Assembly (NCBI RefSeq): GCF_008807375.1
Contig: NZ_CP043311.1
Coordinates: forward strand, 2,026,001 to 2,090,000
Direction: 5' to 3'
Source: Pseudomonas lalkuanensis
Lineage (GTDB): Bacteria; Pseudomonadota; Gammaproteobacteria; Pseudomonadales; Pseudomonadaceae
Length of the DNA stretch: 64,000 nucleotides
Made by a program: the position numbers and the translations under genes. Shown here piece by piece: positions 60,414 to 64,000 of the stretch. The first letter of the stretch is position 1; each line of letters opens with the position of its first letter. The notes below the pieces were generated by a model. That model was not told the origin of the DNA, did no database searches, and worked only from the letters and a program-made list of their open reading frames with translations.

Positions 60414-61220
60414 TCAGCTCTGGGCAGCCGAGTAGCGCGCGGAGACGTCCTCCAGGCCGTCGATGATACGGTCCGAGTACTTGTTGATGAGGAACGGAAC
60501 GCTGTTCTCGTTGTAGTTCTTCAGTGATTTCTCGATGTAGCGCCATTTGGTGCTGATGCCATCCAGCGCCTGGCGGATTTCCGGGGTGTTCTGCGGCGCC
60601 TGTTCGAGGCTGGCCAACTGGTTGGCGAATTCGCCGGCCAGTTCATCGATGGCCTTGCCGCCGTTGCCCCCCATGAAGCTGCCGCCGATGGATGCGCTGC
60701 GCGATGCGTAGTCCACGGCGATGGTCTGCATCAGCAGGCTCTGGTCGCGGCTGCGCTGGGTCAGGGGTGGGACCTGGGTCGCGCCTTCCTGCTGGATCTT
60801 GGCGTAGAGCTCGTTGGAGAGGTCCATCAGGCGCTTGTTGCGAGCGGTCAGGTCGGCTACCGGCTGCAGGTCGGTAAAGCCCTGTTGCTTGAGCGCGGTG
60901 ACCAGGCCGGACAGTTCGCTGTTGTAGCTCTGCCATTCCTGCGTCAGTTGGGTCCGCAGGACTTTCGACGCTTCACCGGGCATTTCGCCCAGTTCTTTCA
61001 GGCGGGCATCCGCTTGCTGCACCGACTCATCGATCAGGCGCGCGTAGCGCTGGTCACCCTCCATGCCGTTGTACATATAGAAGTCGCCGAGACTGCGTTG
61101 AGCTGCGAGGCGCATCTGGTGCAGCTTGAGGAGGCTGTCCGCCGGGAAAGCCTGGGTGGAGGCGAAAGTGGGAAGAGTGAGCAGGGTACCCAGCAGAATG
61201 GCAAGCAGGCGGCTCGTCAT
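60414..61220 (-). CDS. Secreted protein with PilJ/NarX-like helical domain
   Basis: A 268-residue precursor with a signal peptide (about 1-21, ending TFA). The mature protein is helical throughout, with a region resembling the PilJ/NarX-like type IV MCP N-terminal domain (LHQMRLAAQRSLGDFYMYN, RLIDESVQQADARLKELGEM). No transducer domain follows, so it is a free periplasmic sensor-like protein. The start MTSRLLAI at 61220 has GGAG upstream; the frame extends 45 codons further without support. Function unknown. Confidence 0.78.
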   Translation of the reverse strand: MTSRLLAILLGTLLTLPTFASTQAFPADSLLKLHQMRLAAQRSLGDFYMYNGMEGDQRYARLIDESVQQADARLKELGEMPGEASKVLRTQLTQEWQSYNSELSGLVTALKQQGFTDLQPVADLTARNKRLMDLSNELYAKIQQEGATQVPPLTQRSRDQSLLMQTIAVDYASRSASIGGSFMGGNGGKAIDELAGEFANQLASLEQAPQNTPEIRQALDGISTKWRYIEKSLKNYNENSVPFLINKYSDRIIDGLEDVSARYSAAQS

Positions 61221-61473
61221 GGGTGCTTCTCCGTGGGCCATTGGCCTTGATTGTTGTTGTTCTGGCGCTCGAATCCTGACGGTTCGAGTGGCACGACTGT
61301 ACTCGTGGAACAGGCAATTTGCCAGCGGCCTGCCGAGGGCTTTTACGCCAATCAACGGCGATCATGATAGGTCGAGATCATTCGCGTGAATTTTTACCGC
61401 CGCTCTCGCCCCGATGGGGTGCGAGGCTATTGGCAGAGCGTTTTGAACGTGGCTGGCCGGTCACGTTGCGAGA

Positions 61474-61479
61474 TTGACA
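61474..61479 (+). promoter_or_regulatory. -35-like TTGACA upstream of fadB
   Basis: A perfect TTGACA hexamer about 220 bases upstream of fadB. The matching -10 (TGAATC at 61496) is poor, so use is uncertain. Confidence 0.3.
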
Positions 61480-61516
61480 AGCGCTGACTTTTCCCTGAAT
61501 CTGCGCTCACCCGAAT

Positions 61517-61530
61517 CAAACGGGCGTATG
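61517..61530. promoter_or_regulatory. PsrA-like operator upstream of fadBA
   Basis: CAAAC-GGGC-GTATG matches the PsrA consensus (C/G)AAAC-N2-4-GTTT(G/C) except for one base. PsrA represses fadBA5 in P. aeruginosa in response to fatty acids, so the site is plausible. It lies about 170 bases upstream of the start, downstream of the TTGACA. Confidence 0.4.
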
Positions 61531-61695
61531 AATCAAGCGTTTGTCTTGTATGACGATTCTAGCCATACAGCCCGAATATCGTATCGGCGGGTGTGCCCCA
61601 CCGTTCGGGACTATGCTCCGGCAGCGCCGGGAGGCGAGTCCGCCGGTTGGCTCCGATGCGTACAGTCCAGTTTCCCAAACCGTGGAGATCAGTTG

Positions 61696-63843
61696 ATGAT
61701 TTACGAAGGTAAAGCCATCACGGTTAAGGCTCTTGAGGGCGGTATCGTCGAACTGAAATTCGACCTCAAGGGTGAGTCCGTCAACAAGTTCAACCGTCTC
61801 ACCCTGAATGAACTGCGTGATGCAGTCGCAGCCATCAAGGCCGATGCTTCGGTCAAAGGCGTGATCGTCAGCAGCGGTAAGGACGTCTTCATCGTCGGCG
61901 CCGATATCACCGAATTCGTCGACAACTTCCAGCTGCCCGACGAAGAACTGGTTGCCGGCAACCTCGAAGCCAACAAGATCTTCAGCGCCTTCGAAGACCT
62001 CGAAGTCCCCACCGTTGCCGCTATCAACGGCATCGCCCTGGGTGGCGGCCTGGAAATGTGCCTGGCAGCCGACTACCGCGTGATGAGCACCACCGCCAAG
62101 ATCGGTCTGCCGGAAGTCAAGCTGGGCATCTACCCGGGCTTCGGCGGCACCGTGCGCCTGCCGCGCATCATCGGTACCGATAACGCCATCGAATGGATTG
62201 CCTCCGGCAAAGAGAACCGTGCTGAGGACGCCCTGAAAGTCGGTGCCGTCGACGCAGTTGTCGCTCCCGCTCTGCTGCAGGCCGGCGCACTGGACCTGGT
62301 CAAGCGCGCCATCTCCGGCGAGCTGGACTTCAAGGCCAAGCGCCAGCCCAAGCTGGAAAAGCTCAAGCTCAACGCCATCGAGCAGATGATGGCCTTCGAG
62401 ACCGCCAAGGGCTTCGTCGCTGGCCAGGCCGGCCCGAACTACCCGGCCCCGGTAGAAGCCATCAAGACCATCCAGAAAGCCGCGAACTTCGGTCGTGACA
62501 AGGCTCTGGAAGTCGAAGCTGCCGGTTTCGTGAAGCTGGCCAAGACTTCGGTTGCCACCAGCCTGATCGGCCTGTTCCTGAATGACCAGGAACTGAAGAA
62601 AAAGGGCAAGCAGTACGACGAAGCTGCCAAGGAAGTGAAACTGGCTGCCGTGCTCGGCGCTGGCATCATGGGTGGCGGCATCGCCTACCAGTCTGCTTCC
62701 AAGGGCACTCCGATCCTGATGAAGGATATCCGCGAAGAGGGTATCCAGATGGGTCTGCAGGAAGCTTCCAAGCTGCTCGGCAAACGCGTCGAGAAGGGCC
62801 GCATGAAGCCCGAGAAGATGGCTGAAGCCCTGAACGCGATCCGTCCGACCATGTCCTACGGCGATTTCGGCAACGTCGACATCGTTGTTGAAGCCGTGGT
62901 CGAGAACCCGAAGGTCAAGCACGCCGTGCTGGCCGAAGTGGAAGGCCACGTTCGCGAAGACGCGATCCTCGCCTCCAACACCTCCACCATCTCCATCAGC
63001 TACCTGGCCCAGGCCCTGAAGCGTCCGGAGAACTTCGTCGGCATGCACTTCTTCAACCCGGTGCACATGATGCCACTGGTGGAAGTGATCCGTGGCGAGA
63101 AGTCCAGCGAAGTGGCTGTTGCCACCACCGTTGCCTACGCCAAGAAGATGGGCAAGAACCCGATCGTGGTCAACGACTGCCCCGGCTTCCTGGTGAACCG
63201 CGTGCTGTTCCCGTACTTCGGCGGTTTCGCCAAGCTGCTGGAGCTGGGCGTCGACTTCGTCCGCATCGACAAGATCATGGAGAAATTCGGCTGGCCCATG
63301 GGTCCGGCCTACCTGTCCGACGTGGTCGGCATCGACACTGGCCACCACGGCCGCGATGTAATGGCCGAAGGCTTCCCGGATCGCATGGCTGTCGAAGGCA
63401 AGACTGCCGTCGACGTGATGTACGACGCCAACCGCCTGGGCCAGAAGAACGGCAAGGGCTTCTACGCCTACGAAATGGACAAGCGCGGCAAGCCGAAGAA
63501 GGTCTCCGACCCGGTCGCCTACGAAGTGCTGAAGCCGATCGTCAAGGAACAGCGTGAGCTGACCGACGAAGACATCATCAACTTCATGATGATCCCGCTG
63601 TGCCTGGAAACCGTACGCTGCCTGGAAGATGGCATCGTATCGACCGCTGCCGAGGCCGACATGGGCCTGATCTACGGCATCGGCTTCCCGCCCTTCCGCG
63701 GTGGTGCGCTGCGTTACATCGACAGCATCGGCGTGGCCGAATTCGTGGCCATCGCTGACAAGTACGCTGACCTGGGCGCGCTGTACCACCCGACCGCCAA
63801 GCTTCGCGAAATGGCCAAGAACGGCCAGAAGTTTTTCGGCTAA
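61696..63843 (+). CDS. fadB: Fatty acid oxidation complex subunit alpha FadB
   Basis: A 715-residue multifunctional enzyme, the family's normal length. The N-terminal enoyl-CoA hydratase/isomerase part shows [14 protein letters not shown], the [16 protein letters not shown] oxyanion region (Glu about 119) and [15 protein letters not shown] (Glu about 139). The C-terminal 3-hydroxyacyl-CoA dehydrogenase part shows the NAD-binding [13 protein letters not shown] (about 320) and the catalytic His in [12 protein letters not shown] (about 450). It hydrates and oxidises acyl-CoA intermediates in beta-oxidation and pairs with FadA. The start MIYEGKAI at 61696 has GGAG; longer upstream frame is rejected. 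Confidence 0.97.
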   Translation: MIYEGKAITVKALEGGIVELKFDLKGESVNKFNRLTLNELRDAVAAIKADASVKGVIVSSGKDVFIVGADITEFVDNFQLPDEELVAGNLEANKIFSAFEDLEVPTVAAINGIALGGGLEMCLAADYRVMSTTAKIGLPEVKLGIYPGFGGTVRLPRIIGTDNAIEWIASGKENRAEDALKVGAVDAVVAPALLQAGALDLVKRAISGELDFKAKRQPKLEKLKLNAIEQMMAFETAKGFVAGQAGPNYPAPVEAIKTIQKAANFGRDKALEVEAAGFVKLAKTSVATSLIGLFLNDQELKKKGKQYDEAAKEVKLAAVLGAGIMGGGIAYQSASKGTPILMKDIREEGIQMGLQEASKLLGKRVEKGRMKPEKMAEALNAIRPTMSYGDFGNVDIVVEAVVENPKVKHAVLAEVEGHVREDAILASNTSTISISYLAQALKRPENFVGMHFFNPVHMMPLVEVIRGEKSSEVAVATTVAYAKKMGKNPIVVNDCPGFLVNRVLFPYFGGFAKLLELGVDFVRIDKIMEKFGWPMGPAYLSDVVGIDTGHHGRDVMAEGFPDRMAVEGKTAVDVMYDANRLGQKNGKGFYAYEMDKRGKPKKVSDPVAYEVLKPIVKEQRELTDEDIINFMMIPLCLETVRCLEDGIVSTAAEADMGLIYGIGFPPFRGGALRYIDSIGVAEFVAIADKYADLGALYHPTAKLREMAKNGQKFFG

Positions 63844-63847
63844 TTGA

Positions 63848-64000
<153 letters not shown>

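Larger units (their letters stand above)
61221..61695. promoter_or_regulatory. Divergent intergenic region before fadB
   Basis: These 475 bases hold the promoters of the secreted helical protein (minus) and the fadBA operon (plus). A consensus TTGACA (61474-61479) and a PsrA-like dyad (61517-61530) are seen on the fad side; the -10 is weak. The 74 codons in frame upstream of fadB are not supported as coding. Confidence 0.5.

Noticed and set aside
61474..61695. 74-codon N-terminal extension of fadB
   Set aside because: Family length (715) and SD both point to the ATG at 61696; the upstream part covers the promoter.

Overview
This is a GC-rich chromosomal window from a Pseudomonas-like gammaproteobacterium. 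Gene order closely follows, from memory, the stretch of the P. aeruginosa PAO1 chromosome around PA3013-PA3075: moxR/bat cluster, gdhB, pyrD, rmf, rlmKL, dacB, yggL, the Roc2 two-component pair, dgt, the yqjDEK set, an OprD-type porin, mobA/moaB/moeA, slt, uup and fadBA. I annotated 53 protein-coding genes (two cut by the window edges: batD on the left, fadA on the right) and one tRNA-Pro. I saw no prophage, insertion sequence, CRISPR array or rRNA.

Layout. 1-5539 (minus): a MoxR ATPase, DUF58, DUF4381, BatA, BatB/C and BatD operon, fused by overlapping stop and start codons. 5948-10810: the very large NAD-dependent glutamate dehydrogenase. 11000-16244: small conserved proteins, pyrD, rmf and the dual 23S rRNA methyltransferase. 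16419-32725: a region rich in cyclic-di-GMP and sensory genes (CHASE-PAS-GGDEF cyclase, Cache-GAF-HD-GYP phosphodiesterase, Roc2-type response regulator and hybrid kinase, EAL-YkuI_C protein), interspersed with dacB, yggL, a FUSC membrane protein and dgt. 32847-33867: yqjD-yqjE-yqjK. 34222-41534: an ammonium channel with a sigma-54-type promoter, an OprD porin, a GST/PNPOx-like/MBL operon controlled by a divergent TetR gene, a DUF5610 protein and a thioredoxin-fold protein. 41756-44700: tRNA-Pro, a small lipoprotein and molybdenum-cofactor genes. 44827-50731: an AraC regulator divergent from an FAD oxidase (AGPS/YgcU-like), GlpD-like and FGGY kinase operon. 50813-61220: pirin, lipid kinase, CheV, MOSC, Slt, Uup, a Cys-rich unknown, universal stress protein and two small envelope-associated unknowns. 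61696-64000: the fadBA beta-oxidation operon.

Main points for follow-up. (1) The AraC-controlled operon at 45981-50731 is a coherent but functionally unassigned glycerol/ether-like pathway, with a perfect 7-7-7 operator dyad just upstream of the candidate -35 region. (2) The ammonium channel has a well-spaced -24/-12 promoter and an NtrC-like dyad, with a leader of about 250 nt. (3) The TetR/GST promoter has a dyad exactly between its -35 and -10 hexamers. (4) The HD-GYP protein carries roughly 150 extra residues inside the catalytic domain. (5) Three REP/REPIN elements share one REP sequence in different arrangements. Most of the window is ordinary core genome. Synteny and family statements come from memory, not from a search.
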